Positions 53,332 to 64,000 of a DNA stretch of 64,000 nt are shown here, piece after piece. Source of the DNA: Hyperoplus lanceolatus (taxonomy: Eukaryota > Chordata > Actinopteri > Uranoscopiformes > Ammodytidae). The stretch is from contig CM049413.1 in NCBI GenBank assembly GCA_026929865.2, positions 16,461,501-16,525,500 of the forward strand. The letters run 5' to 3'. Position 1 is the first letter of the stretch. Every line of letters starts with the position of its first letter. Position numbers and translations under genes: made by a program. Below the pieces are notes generated by a model, which worked only from the letters and a program-made list of their open reading frames with translations, was not told where the DNA came from and ran no database searches.

Positions 53332-53433
53332 GTGAGGAATGATCTAACTAACGAGCTGGAGAAAGCAGACATTCAGATTGCAGATACAGAAAGTTTCTCC
53401 AACGACCCCTGTGTTAATGTCAAGAAGCTCAAG
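53332..53433 (+). CDS. gabbr2: gabbr2 exon, lobe 2 (human residues about 211-244)
   Basis: This is an internal exon of 34 codons, phase 0/0, with acceptor TTTCTTAG and donor GTAAGT. It reads [20 protein letters not shown], then [20 protein letters not shown] and [10 protein letters not shown] are strongly characteristic of GABA-B subunit 2. The cysteine at codon 27 corresponds to human Cys237, which pairs with Cys266 at the end of the next exon. The segment NELEKADIQ replaces human GVLYGEDIE as I recall it, the least conserved part of this exon. An open frame reads on past the donor for about 90 codons but has no similarity to the receptor, so the donor is the real boundary. Confidence 0.95.
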
Positions 53434-54800
53434 GTAAGTGATGATCGCAGCTTGTCCACTTCACAATTCTATTCAACTAAATTATTAAAAAAAAAGGAAA
53501 ATTACTCAAGGTCAGTTTTACTCAAAATGACTCAAGGTCAACCAAAGGTACACTTGATTTTCGTGTCAAAACTTTTAAGTAATCATTTCTTTAATATGTA
53601 TTTGAGAAATGAGGCGAGGCCATCCAAAGTGAATCCCCGGCTGATTAATAATTTATTCGAAGCATTGTCTCCCACTTTGACTGGGCAGAACGGGGGCAGT
53701 TCTCAATGAGAATGGCGGCGCCCTAATGAGGACACTGTAATAGCTGGTCTGTACAGCGACCTCACATGACCTGCTCTGATTAATGGCTGTTTGATGGGGT
53801 TTTTTAATCAGATACACACATACACACATTGCATACAGAATTTAGTTTGTCTCTTTCCTCTCTGTCCTTCTCTTCTTTCAAATGAAATGAGATGGAACTA
53901 AATTGGACCATTATTAGGCCAATATTGAAATGATAGAGGAGTACATCCTTAGACCGCTTACTTTTAACCATATAGGTTTTATCATGCATGGTTCATCAAC
54001 ATTTGCTTGGATGGAGCATGCAATTCAGATGTAAATGCAGTCGAGTGTGATGGCTAAATCATCCAAATTATCTCCAGGGGGCAATCAGAGATGGATTTGG
54101 CCTCTATTACCAGTTGTAAACGCACTGTGAGTCTGTGCCACATACAGTGTATTGTACGGTAGAAAAAATTGCCAGTGGAAATACATTTAACACATGACCT
54201 AGTGAGCTTGACTTGCAGTAAAATCCAAAGTGTTATTTTAAAAGAGTATTCCTTTATTGTAGAAAGGACGTTATATGCATGGCACAGTGAGAGAAAATAT
54301 ATTTGGAGTGAAGGGAAAAGAGAATGAGAAAGAGAAGAGAGAGGTCTGATATGTGAGTGGGAGATATGACATACTATATGCAAGATGAAGCGGGGTTGAA
54401 AAGAAATGCAATAGAGACAGAGGGATACAGTAGAAACGTGAAGATGAGCTCTCTGCCCTAAAATACATGTCTAACATTGCATGTTGAAATCTGGCATTTT
54501 AAAGCTGACACCATCCTTCCCTTGATCATCTAAATATGCAAATCACAGTGTCGCCTGGAAAGCTTTTTCAGTACGCTGGGATGGGGGAAAGTGAGAGGCT
54601 CTCTGACACTCCAATGGTCTTGTTTCCAACTCATCCGCTCAACAGTCGTTTGCCTTCTCCCTGACAGCGATGTAATATGATGATGTAGAGGGCGACACAG
54701 ATATTTTCCTTGTGAAAGCTTTGTTGTTGTTTGTTTGGTACAGTGTTGTGTGTGACTGTGAATGTGTGACTGTGTGTGTGTGTGCGAGTGTGAGACTGTG

Positions 54801-54802
<2 letters not shown>

Positions 54803-54855
<53 letters not shown>
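54803..54855. repeat. (GT)n microsatellite
   Basis: About 26 GT units, preceded by degenerate GT/GA sequence from about 54747. Confidence 0.95.
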
Positions 54856-54856
<1 letters not shown>

Positions 54857-54999
54857 CGTATGGATCTCCTTACATCTGTGATCTAGCTGGAATACTCAAA
54901 AAGCAGGACAGGCATCTCTGCTGCAAGGCATTGAAGCAGGCTTTCTACATTTTCTACATTGTCGCTTTTTTCATCTTCATCTCATGTTCTCTGTCAGGC

Positions 55000-55000
<1 letters not shown>

Positions 55001-55037
<37 letters not shown>
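55001..55037. repeat. (AC)n microsatellite
   Basis: About 18 AC units, 145 bp after the GT array and in opposite sense to it. Confidence 0.95.
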
Positions 55038-55039
<2 letters not shown>

Positions 55040-55447
55040 TCTAATCTTTGTAAAAATCTAGTTTATTCTCTTTTAATTTGAAAAAATAGACCAAGCGCTT
55101 TTTCAGATTTTGGTGACTGAAAGACAACATATGGAGCTTGCATTTCAGTAGAAGGCAACATGCGTCAAAATCACTGTATTATTTATTATAATTTAATATT
55201 TCATTCAGAACTCTTGCCTTTCAGAAATGACGTAGAGGGTGATGGTCCTTTTCCTTATATACATTTCTGTCATTACTGATGCAGTGAGGATTCCAAAACT
55301 AAAATTCTTCTTTATTACAGAATGATTTTTGCATTCTATACTTTTTTTGTGGGCACAGAGGATCATCTCATGACAAATGGTTTACACTGATTTTATCTGT
55401 TATTGATCTCTTTTTAAACTGATGAAGCACCTCTGCTGGTCCAAATC

Positions 55448-55688
<241 letters not shown>

Positions 55689-56104
55689 ACACTCATGTTT
55701 TTCATGTTGTTGCAGGACAGAATTTATTCTGAAGCTATGGTCATTTAAGTTGAGTGCCTTTCCTCCAGGGGAGGGCAGTGTCATTAAGTACAATATAATG
55801 TGTGTGCCCCCCAGAAGAGTTCAGCGGTGTTACACACATTAAACATTGTGGTGGGGCCAGAGCAATGGAACCACACTTAGGGCTTTATTCAAAAGACCCC
55901 TTAAATGTCCCAGCATGCTATCTGGCTCTGATGAGAAATCTCCAGAGAAGCTTTTTGATTGAGCTTCTCAGCTTTCTGAAAACGCTCATCTTCTTTAGTA
56001 TAGTAATATGCAATCCTAGAACCATATATACAGTATGATTATATAGAGCTGCTTCAGAATTTAAAGGCAGGTAGCACATACGCATCTATCTATCAGCCTG
56101 TCAT

Positions 56105-56151
56105 TCTGTCTGTCTGTCATTCTGTCTGTCTGTCTGTCTGTCTGTCCTTCT
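56105..56151. repeat. (TCTG)n tetranucleotide array
   Basis: About nine TCTG units with two interruptions (TCAT and TCCT). Confidence 0.93.
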
Positions 56152-57178
56152 GTATCTGTAATGGTTTCTCATTATCCAGATTGAAGGCAGGACATTTTTA
56201 TTGTTCACTGAAATTACAGCTGGTGTGTTTGTTTGTGTATTTCTTTAAAAGCTGCCTATTTTTAAGTATGGTTGTTTTTAATTATTAGCATCATCACTCA
56301 AGTGATATAAAACATCTGACTCTGCATCTAGTATGTATGTACTTAATGTACATTTCATTACCATAACCAACACACTCATTATGAAGTATTTATTCATAAA
56401 GAGCAACACAATAGGTCTCCTACTAAATTCAGTGTTCAGTGACATAATTGATTCTGTCAGTTTTCAGTTTGCCTCTATATTGCAAGGGGAACACTGACCT
56501 TCTAGGTGTGCCACTATGTTTGCCTGCACTGTCAGAGTTTGATAGGGGCCTTATGACAGACTTCTCTCCATGCATCACACATCACCTCCAGCCTCGTTGA
56601 CCAGATGTTGATTCATCAAATCTGTGTCAGTATTATTGGATTTGATTTGGGGCAATTTTGTGCTGTAATAGGTGTTTGTGTTTTGTCACAGACATACTCA
56701 CACAGTTGTGTGCATACGTGCAGGCCTGTGCATGTGTTTTGTACTACACATAAGCTTGTACACACACTAAATGACAGACTGTTGGCCCCAGAGCTTGATC
56801 TTTTTTCACACAGTGAAACATGCTGCACTTCCATCCGGGCAATCTGAATTATTTACAGAGTCAATCACCAGGCAATTTTGCCCACTGACACTAATGTCCC
56901 TGTTGTTATAGATCAACATTTTGCTGCTTAATATTGCCTTAGCCTCTAAGCCACTTCTTCATTGTAGCTACTGCTGAAATAGACATAGCGCTAAAAGTAC
57001 CGTACATGTAACATGGCTGATCATTCTGTTTGTTGATAACATATATACTTTTTCCTAATGGATGTATTGACTGAATATGTTTTTATTGACCTCACAATTA
57101 ATGTGATATGTTATGTGTAAGGGAGTGTAACAAAAACTCATATTCATGTCATGATGTCTTATTCTTTCTTTTTTTCAG

Positions 57179-57244
57179 GACAATGATGTGAGAATCATCA
57201 TTGGCCAGTTTGACGAGAACTGGGCCTCCAAAGTCTTCTGTTGC
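57179..57244 (+). CDS. gabbr2: gabbr2 exon, lobe 2 (human residues about 245-266)
   Basis: This is an internal exon of 22 codons, phase 0/0, with acceptor TTTTTTTCAG and donor GTAAGT. It reads DNDVRIIIGQFDENW, then ASKVFCC. The terminal Cys-Cys matches human Cys265 and Cys266, which bond to Cys302 (next exon) and Cys237 (previous exon). The two disulfides therefore tie three adjacent exons together. GQFD and KVFCC are hallmarks of the subunit. Skipping this exon would keep the frame but break both disulfides. Confidence 0.95.
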
Positions 57245-58459
57245 GTAAGTCACCACTCCCTTATAAGTGAAAGCTTAAAAGATATCAACTTTTCAAAGGT
57301 TGTCTTTCAGTGTCTTGCGAAATTATACCAAGAAAATCTTCCGTATGTTTACATTCGGTGCAGTTCCGATTTGAACAGACTATTTGCACATGATGGGATC
57401 TGGTGGTAAATACGTAACACAGTATGACAGAAACCTGAGAAAATCTAGACAGACTTCTCTTAGAGTTAGTGTTGCTAAATTTCTGAGCAGATACATCATT
57501 TGGCCTACGATTTGTTTGGGCTCAGGTGATATTTGACCCTTGGTGCCTAACCTAAACTTTCAGGCCAGGCTCTAGTTTTAGATACAGAGAAACTTCAGAA
57601 AATAGTTTAATAATAAAAGTTTCCTTAAAGGTGCAGTGTGTAAAATCTGAATATTTAGTGGCATCTAGTGGTGAAGGTTCTAGAGTGCAACGCTCCCTGG
57701 GTAACCCGACGGCTTTCGAAAATAAGTGAAGCTACAATGACCTTCAAGGACAAAGAGCTATTTACTAAACATGGCATCATCCACCACTGCCTCAAGTCTC
57801 TCCACAATACCAAGTATTGAAGTGAAGATGCATTTAGTTATTTAAGATAGTACTTCTTCATGTTCAGGTGCAATTCCCCAGGACACCCACTTTATAAAAT
57901 ACATATTGCCTGAGTTTGTCCATTATGTGCTAATGTAGAATCATGGCAGTGTAGAATGTCAGCCTCTATATAGAGGGGCTTCTATGTAGATATAAAAGGC
58001 TCAATCGAAGGAACTAAAAGAAGAAAAAAATAATTTTATTATTTTATCATATAGGGGAAGGTGGGGTGATTTGTGCATTTTGGAAGTTGCAAAACCCCTT
58101 GTTTCTAGAAAACCGTGGAAGAAATTGGAAATGTGACCACATATTTAAGAAGAGCCATCCATTTGACTCATCCTGTAAAGAAGGGAGACACAAGGAATAA
58201 GATATAAGCACATTTAAGCTCAAAAAACTGTGTTTTGCCTTTCAAAGTAAAATTTCCATGATCAAGGTTTTTTGATTATTGTGTCTGAACAATTATAGAC
58301 ACGTTTGAAAACATTTGACACATGTTTTAGTGCTTTGGTATGCTACACTTTGAGTCTATATAGTTAGCACAATGTCAACCCTAAATTGCTGCATCATGCC
58401 TATTATCCAAAATTCTGGGGATGGGGTGATTTGTGCGCAAGGGCCTGGGTGAGTTATAA

Positions 58460-58790
58460 GTAAGTAAGTAAGTAAAATGTATTTATAAAAGCACATTTAT
58501 GACAGTTTGCACTGTCCAAAGTGCTGTACATAGTGCATTCAGTAGGTAAACAATGAAGGTAAAATAACAATAACCAAAATAAAAGACGTAAAGCCCATAC
58601 ATCCACATAAACACAGATAGTAGTGCAGAGGTAAGTAAGTAGTGCAGAGGTTAATGGGGAGGAAACACCAGGGTGTGCATATGGGTTTTGAGCCTTGATT
58701 TAAAGGCAGAAATGTAGGGGGAATCACATTTGTCAGGTGGCAGTTGGTTCCACAAGCACGGAGCAACTAGTGCAAAGTACATTTCTGAGA
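58460..58790 (-). mobile_element. Retroposon fragment inside the TA-flanked element
   Basis: (TAAG)n at 58459-58474, then TATTTATAAAAGCAC, CCAAAGTGCTGTAC, GGGTTTTGAGCC and GTTGGTTCCACAAGCACGGA. The order matches the diverged repeat at 34528-34800. The (TAAG)n is probably the tail read from the minus strand. Confidence 0.5.
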
Positions 58791-58954
58791 GTTGTGCCAG
58801 TGGCATGGCTGTATACGCTGGTCACCAAAAGAAAGTGATAGTCTACAGTAGCTCAGGAGAGAGTGACATCTCAATTCCACTTAACGACACCACTGATGAG
58901 AGTTCAGATGGCCAGAAAGATGATGATGGTGACTTTGTCATTGTGACACAATGA
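58790..58954 (+). pseudogene. Possible transposase C-terminus with acidic tail
   Basis: The frame reads CASGMAVYAGHQKKVIVYSS, then SGESDISIPLNDTTDESSDG and QKDDDGDFVIVTQ, followed by TGA. A basic patch followed by a Ser/Asp/Glu-rich end is common at the C-terminus of pogo-like and related transposases. The frame ends directly before the internal palindrome of the element. It is too short to assign to a family with certainty, and the upstream part of the protein is displaced by the retroposon. Confidence 0.4.
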
Positions 58955-59350
58955 CGCACAAATCACCCCACGTAGTGGGGTGATTTGTGCGACAAGACAA
59001 CTTTTTTTCCGAAAGCTATATTTCTTAAACAGTTTATTCCAGATCCAAAGTTTTTATTGCCAGGGATGCACAACATCCTGAAATATATGTACATATTTGA
59101 GTTGGAGACATAACTGTCAAGGCCTCACTTTAAAATCACTTTGAGTAAAAAGTTGCACAAATCACCCCACCTTCCCCTACTAATTAAAACATATTTGTGA
59201 ATATTATATTCCATTTCTACCAAGTATTTTCTGAAAAATGCCAATAAATTCTACTACACACTGCACCTTTAAATATTCTCCATGCATTATGCTGTATCTG
59301 CCTGTTATTGCATTTCTTCAATACATATTTTTTTCCTACCGTTCTCCCAG

Positions 59351-59539
59351 GCGTATAACCTGAACATGTATGGCAGTAAATACCAGTGGATTATCCCCGG
59401 CTGGTACCAGGCCAACTGGTGGGAGCAGGCCAACAGCACCAACTGCACCACGAAAAAGCTGCTCACAGCCATGGAGGGATACGTCAGTGTGGACTTTGAG
59501 CCGCTCAGCGCACGGCAGATCAAGGGCATCTCTGGCAGG
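59351..59539 (+). CDS. gabbr2: gabbr2 exon, lobe 2 (human residues about 267-333)
   Basis: This is an internal exon of 63 codons, phase 0/0, with acceptor TTCTCCCAG and donor GTGAGG. It reads [20 protein letters not shown], then [20 protein letters not shown], then [20 protein letters not shown] and [18 protein letters not shown] and AMEGY..VDFEPLS identify the subunit. Relative to the human sequence as I recall it, the loop before the conserved cysteine is four residues shorter. Two N-glycosylation sequons, NST and NCT, are adjacent there; the second contains the cysteine equivalent to human Cys302, which bonds to Cys265 of the preceding exon. Secreted-side location and disulfide pairing follow from the family. 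Confidence 0.95.
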
Positions 59540-60167
59540 GTGAGGCCATACTGTGGTACTTTAGAAGACTGTAATGTTGTTATTCATTTGTCCGGCTTTG
59601 ACTTTAAGTAAAACTTTTATTTAAAAAAGAGGGGGGAAATCTGAAGTACCAAGGTCAATATACCCCCCCCCCCCCCCCCCACCCGCAAATACATTCAACC
59701 TCAGTTCTGAAGTTATTTCACAAAAAAATGGGTGGTAGCCAGCTGTGGTAAATAATGCTATCGATGAAATGTGCAGCGCAGATTAAAGCTGCCCGGAACA
59801 GAATAGTGATACATTTTGAAATAACCTGAAGTTTTCCGTTGACTGTATATGAGAGCATCTGCTGAAAGCGTTCTCATTAATAGTGCTCTGTGAAGACATG
59901 AGAAAACTTTTTCCACAAACTGACTTCTAGATGCATGTTTTCAAATCGTGAGTTCTCAAATAAAATCAATCACGGGTTTTTTTCACATTGCACTTCCCAG
60001 CAAAGGAGAATTGATCCCAAAACAGCATTTACGGTAACTTTGTATCTCAAATTGTGTGGAAAAATAATCCCTCCTGCTAGGAAAAAGATACAGCGATGAT
60101 AGTGTATTTGAAATATTCCACCATAATTGCATTTTTCTAAGGAAAAAAACAACGTTTTGTCTCTCAG
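59540..60167 (+). other. 0.63-kb gabbr2 intron
   Basis: The shortest intron seen. It contains a poly-C run (about 59665-59681) and otherwise nothing I recognise. Confidence 0.85.
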
Positions 60168-60410
60168 ACCCCGAAGGAGTACGAAAGGGAGTATAGCCGA
60201 GAGCTTCAACAGAAAAGTGTGGACTCCAGCAAGTTTCACGGCTTTGCCTACGATGGGATCTGGGTCATTGCTAGGACCTTCACTCGAGTGATGGAATTGC
60301 TCAGGGTAAAAGAACGGCAGAACACCTACCACAACTTCACCGTGGATGACCGGGAAGTGGGGAAAATGGTGCTGGACGTCATGAACGAGACCAACTTCTT
60401 TGGTGTTACG
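60168..60410 (+). CDS. gabbr2: gabbr2 exon, lobe 2 to lobe 1 return (human residues about 334-411)
   Basis: This is an internal exon of 81 codons, phase 0/0, with acceptor GTCTCTCAG and donor GTAAGT. It reads TPKEYEREYSRELQQKSVDS, then SKFHGFAYDGIWVIARTFTR, then VMELLRVKERQNTYHNFTVD and DREVGKMVLDVMNETNFFGV and T. The blocks YEREY, SKFHGFAYDGIWVIA and MNETNFFGVT are conserved. The stretch between them (MELLRVKERQNTYHNF) and the REL..QKSVDS segment differ strongly from the human protein as I recall it, and the exon is two codons longer. Sequons NFT and NET are both kept. The next expected segment, starting GQVVFRNGER in mammals, is not found before 64000 and must lie downstream. Confidence 0.96.
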
Positions 60411-60983
60411 GTAAGTCATTGGACAGTCATGTGAGACATGTTGGAAGTTCAAATAGTTACATATATAATAGTACATGGACCGGCAGCGGTAAGGGGGCTG
60501 GGAATCGCTGATGAAGATGATTTAATTCAACACAGTGTTGGGAATTCATAAGGGGTAGATTTGGTCAAAGTCAAGAATATTATTAATTTCAAGGAAATCA
60601 TAATATTAAGAAAAATTGTTAATTAATGATCAATTTAATTAGTCCAGCTAATCAAATTACTTATTAATACCTACGGAGCACCACCCTTTGAAAAAGGGAA
60701 CTTTGAATCAAATCAGAAAAAACAGTCTCATAATGTTAAAGGGATTTATCTTTTAAAATGTCAAGGTTGGTTACAATGTACATTTCAGATAATGAAGGAG
60801 TGAATATTCGAGCATAGACCTTATTTACCTACAATTAGTGAAATACAAGACACAAATATCACAGACACTGCTTCTTAAAATCCAAATGTAAGGGTTTATT
60901 TACTTAGGCAAGTTGATTAAAACGATACACATAAGTCAATAACCATGAACTAATCTAATTTAAGAAAGCAGACATAGCACAAG

Positions 60984-63793
60984 CAGGGGCGTAGGAACGA
61001 GTTTAACATTGGGGACACAATGCGCGACAGAAATTTTTCCTTCAGATCTCTGCGCCTGCTTTTTGGTTACCATGATAGCACTACTACCAGAAGCTTTGCA
61101 CATCAGTATAACAACCATCTGCCACCTTCCATGGAAAGCAAAAATATGACATTTTCAAATTTGCTTTGAAAATAATAAATAGATCAAATATACAGAATAA
61201 TTTGCATAACACCTGTTGAATCCCTTCACAAAGACACCTCAGAACTTGATGAAATATCACCATATCTATGAATTGAAAATCCACTTATGCAGAAACACTG
61301 ATATTAAGGAATTTTCCAGACAAAAGTAGTAAAATAACAAAAAAATCCAATGTAAAAAAACAAACAACAATCAGTATATATGATATGCAATCACAGTGTT
61401 TCCGCAGGATTTTTTCAGCACTGGCGTGGTCCCTGAACTCCTGGGTCCCTTTACATTTTAATGCATTGATCTAGTGCACTTTGAGAGGAGAATATGCACT
61501 AATTACTATTCAGATAGATGGGATTATTGGTGTTGCAACTTTGCCTTTTTTGTCTTTACTTACGATTTTGACATTTTTGTATAGAAATGAATATTACACA
61601 AAATGCCACTACGCAGAAAATGATTTGCACAATGTATTTACAGTTCTTGCTTAATGCTTAAACCAGACCTGCAAACTCATAAGAGGTGAAAAAGGTGACA
61701 AACACCCACCCCTCTAGAGACGACTCGGTAAATCAGGGGGGGGGGGGGTTCTTTTATTTGATTTTTGGGGACATGGAACTAGACAGGACATTGTGTGCTA
61801 TAAATGGGAAGAGGTTCAGTAATGTCCAACACAGAAGTAGGCCTACTGGTTATTATGAGCAATTGATAAGCAGGACCTAAGACTTTAATTTAAAATAATG
61901 TGATTAAAATTACAACGTATCCTTATACAAAGGCCTGTAGATACAAATAAAACAAAACTTTCATGAATTTCAAGGGTGTAGGTTGTGATTAAACCTTGGT
62001 TTGGGACACATTTTAATGTGGGGGTCTGGGGTGTCCCCATACATTTTTGAGCATTCAACAATTTCCTGCATTCTGGTGAATTTGTATGCACCAAATATAT
62101 GTAAAGTAGGCTAATTGACAACATTTAGGTTCCTGGTGACAAAAATAGAATACAATACAATGCAGTAATATCATGCATTCTGTATTGCTTTCAAATATTT
62201 ATTCTCCTGTATTGTTCAAATATTTGATTTAAACTGTAAGAAAAAAGGTAATTATTCTTCTCTATCATTGAGAATGTAGTGGCTGGTGGTATTTTACTTG
62301 CCTGCAATCTTCTAATATTTAAACGTGCAAAATGAGGGTATAATCCTCCTTCTGCTTCCTTAAAACTAGTGGTAGTGACTAAGTGTGCAGTGGAGAGAGA
62401 AATATAGGCCCTATACAGACAGATAGAGGGAAGAAGAGATAGCTTTATTTTATAATTTAGCTTTTTGATTTGTGAGAGTGATCATCGCTGACTTTAGACT
62501 GACTCCCGCTGTCTGCTCCGTGAGGCTCGAGCCCATCAGCTGAGCGAACAGCTGTCCACACGGAGATGAAAAACGAAACTGAAACTTAACTATCCTGTCC
62601 TGCCTGGACTGGTGGAGCAGCCAAATATAAATGAATAGGCCTACATATTGTACTAAACTGTAACACAAGTAATGAGTTGTGGAATTTGCACCAGTAGCCT
62701 ACAGTAGTCCACATTCTTCGCTCAGCCACTAACTGTTTCGTTAGTGAATGTTCCCGATCTGTTTGTATGTCTCGAGCACGGATACACAGAGCCCTGACGG
62801 AAAACTGACAGTGCGACTAAAGGGACTCTACAGTGAGCCGCTCCCCTCCGTTAGTTTCTGTTTTCCCGAGTAAGTTACATTCACCTCCGACCATGGTCAG
62901 CGTTTATGTTAGGCTTGCCCCGTTTCTAAAATGAGCTACGTACCAAAAAAAGAAAGAAAAAAAGTAGAATAATAATGAGGAGGAGGAGGATTTTAATAGC
63001 GGCGGAGAAAATATAGCAGCGGTGGCCGCCGCTGCTGTGTGAACGTGGGGGAAACACTGAATCATACTTTGAATGTTACTGTGTGGGGTTTAATTCTTGC
63101 AAGTTTAGTTTCCAAATGTTTCATGAATAAAAAGTCACCCTTTTTCTTTTCTTTTTTAAAAATCGCACCTTGCATCGACCTGAAAACCCATATTTACAGT
63201 AGGCAGCCCGAGCCCATAGAACAGAAGGCTTTTAGAGAGGCATGCTGGGTAACGTTCAGAAGCAGTGAACCTCTGATGTGCCACCAGCAGCACATGAGAG
63301 AGGCGGACTCAGCACTAGGTTTGTTTACAGGCTTAAATTAGCGATACGATACACAGAGAGCTGTTTAAGTCGGTTTGGATGAAGTAGGAAGTGAATGAGC
63401 TTTTGCGCAGAGCATTTACTAACAGAAAGAACAGGTTAACGTGTGAAAAAAGTAACCGAGTAGCGTTCTAACTGCCTTTGCAAAGGAAAGACTTCCCAAA
63501 CAGTCTGTTGTGTGCCTCAACGCAGCCTTCTAGGCAGCCTGCTTAAAGCACTCCAATGGGCACTCCCGCCTGAAACTCCCAACCCTGCCCTACCTTAAAA
63601 GCTTGGTTCGGGGCAAAACAAACACATTTAGGAGGCCGGTGACAAGAAGCTGTGTTGCGCTTTCAAAATAAAAGCATTTTCAAAATCAAATATTTTTCTC
63701 CTCGCGGTATCATTTTTGGGGGGGACAAATGCGCCTGTCTCCAATATTGGAGGGGACACGTCCCCTCCGTCCCCCCCGGTTCCTACGCCCTTG
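60984..63793. mobile_element. hAT transposon with exact 8-bp target duplication, carrying a second element
   Basis: The ends CAGGGGCGTAGGAACGAG and CCGGTTCCTACGCCCTTG are inverted repeats with few mismatches. The host octamer AGCACAAG is present at 60976-60983 and 63794-63801. It has G-rich subterminal stretches such as GGGGACAC near both ends (about 61013 and 63753). No transposase is recognisable. The inner element at 61394-63059 accounts for over half of its length. The freshness of the duplication suggests a relatively late insertion into the intron. Confidence 0.9.
61394..63059. mobile_element. Second hAT-like element nested in the first
   Basis: The left end CAGTGTTTCCGCAGGATTTT and right end CGTGGGGGAAACACTG are inverted at their first 10 or so bases. 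AATCA lies directly outside both ends (61389-61393 and 63060-63064), so the visible duplication is 5 bp and not the usual 8. The interior shares GTGCACTTTGAGAGGA (about 61475-61490) with the hAT element at 10319-10334. A short frame at 61686-61880 has no recognised domain. Confidence 0.68.
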
Positions 63794-64000
63794 AGCACAA
63801 GCAATAATAAGAACAGTTTATAATCAAACCCACAGGCTATAGTACATGTGTATGTACCACTGTGTGTGTGTGTGTGTGTGGGTGTCAAAAAGAAAGGGGG
63901 GGTGGACACCGCTCAAAGCCAAAAATGGCGGACAGCTTGTGACGTTTTCGTCATGTGAAGGGGGTCACCGATGGCGATGCAATCACGTGGCGGAGACGTC

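Larger units (their letters stand above)
58054..59177 (+). mobile_element. TA-flanked DNA transposon with 24-bp perfect terminal repeats
   Basis: Both ends are GGGGAAGGTGGGGTGATTTG followed by TGCA, identical over 24 bp in inverted orientation. TA stands outside both (58052-58053, 59178-59179). The core GGGGTGATTTGTGC recurs inside at about 58424-58437 and as a perfect palindromic pair at 58952-58986. A transposase C-terminal relic may be present (58790-58954). A retroposon fragment sits at about 58460-58790. The TA target suggests Tc1/mariner or pogo type, by inference. Confidence 0.83.
57629..59268. mobile_element. TTAA-flanked MITE (AGGTGCAGTGTGTA family), interrupted
   Basis: The left end AGGTGCAGTGTGTAAAATC and right end CTACACACTGCACCT are inverted repeats (14 bp perfect). 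TTAA stands directly outside both (57625-57628, 59269-59272). The left interior has TTTAGTGGCATCTAGTGGTG, typical of this very common fish MITE. The middle is replaced by the TA-flanked element 58054-59177. The target type is that of piggyBac or Kolobok-like transposases. Confidence 0.87.
57245..59350 (+). other. 2.1-kb gabbr2 intron, mostly one nested MITE
   Basis: About 78% of the intron is the TTAA-flanked element 57629-59268 with its insertions. Only about 380 bp next to the donor (57245-57624) and about 80 bp before the acceptor are non-repeat. Confidence 0.85.
60411..64000 (+). other. Start of the next gabbr2 intron
   Basis: Begins at donor GTAAGT and runs off the window. 60984-63793 is a hAT element with another inside it. 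60411-60975 is AT-rich sequence with nothing I can name. 63802-64000 has a short GT array (about 63860-63882) and a cluster of CpG-containing motifs at the very edge. Confidence 0.85.

Noticed and set aside
53434-53709. Open frame reading on past the gabbr2 exon donor
   Set aside because: A strong GTAAGT donor lies at 53434, and the codons beyond have no resemblance to the receptor; it is intron sequence.
60537-60975. AT-rich segment starting TGTTGGGAATTC that has the feel of a retrovirus-like LTR
   Set aside because: No matching end or duplication was found and the family could not be recognised.

Overview
This window looks like a piece of a teleost fish genome. It is non-coding over about 98.5% of its length, is packed with CA/TG microsatellites, and carries repeat types familiar from ray-finned fish: Tc1 elements, hAT elements, TTAA-type MITEs, tRNA-derived SINEs, and L2- and RTE-like LINEs.

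The only host gene I can support is on the plus strand. Six consecutive internal exons (4973-5110, 43516-43686, 53332-53433, 57179-57244, 59351-59539, 60168-60410) read without a break as the extracellular Venus-flytrap domain of the GABA-B receptor subunit 2 (gabbr2). They give 909 nt, or 303 codons. All six are phase 0 at both ends and have AG acceptors and GT donors. They match roughly residues 108-411 of the human protein as I remember it. The signal peptide and first exon lie upstream of the window. The remaining ectodomain, seven-helix region and coiled-coil tail lie downstream. Introns measure 38.4, 9.6, 3.7, 2.1 and 0.6 kb.

Layout: 1-4972 is the upstream intron, with a deleted Tc1 copy inside an old MITE and a SINE-like retroposon. 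5111-43515 is the large intron. It holds a complete short hAT copy with an exact 8-bp target duplication (9983-10743), a SINE inside a MITE (14.6-15.3 kb), an L2-like/Rex1-like LINE end (24.5 kb), a three-level nest of a LINE inside a piggyBac-type element inside a second TTAA element (27.08-29.25 kb), a 3' half Tc1 (32.8-33.7 kb), a tRNA SINE (37.7 kb), an L2-like LINE end (38.9 kb) and a TA-flanked transposon with internal palindromes (40.97-42.56 kb). 43687-53331 holds a tandem duplication around CA arrays (46.3-46.85 kb) and an almost full Tc1 transposon interrupted by another element (47.9-50.5 kb). 57245-59350 is mostly one nested MITE. 60984-63793 is a hAT element with another hAT-like element inside it.

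I found no rRNA, true tRNA, CRISPR or bacterial-type feature and no second host gene. The most informative material is the nested transposon stratigraphy and the uneven divergence of the gabbr2 ectodomain exons, not a new gene system. Family names given to repeats come from memory of typical termini and targets; no database was searched.
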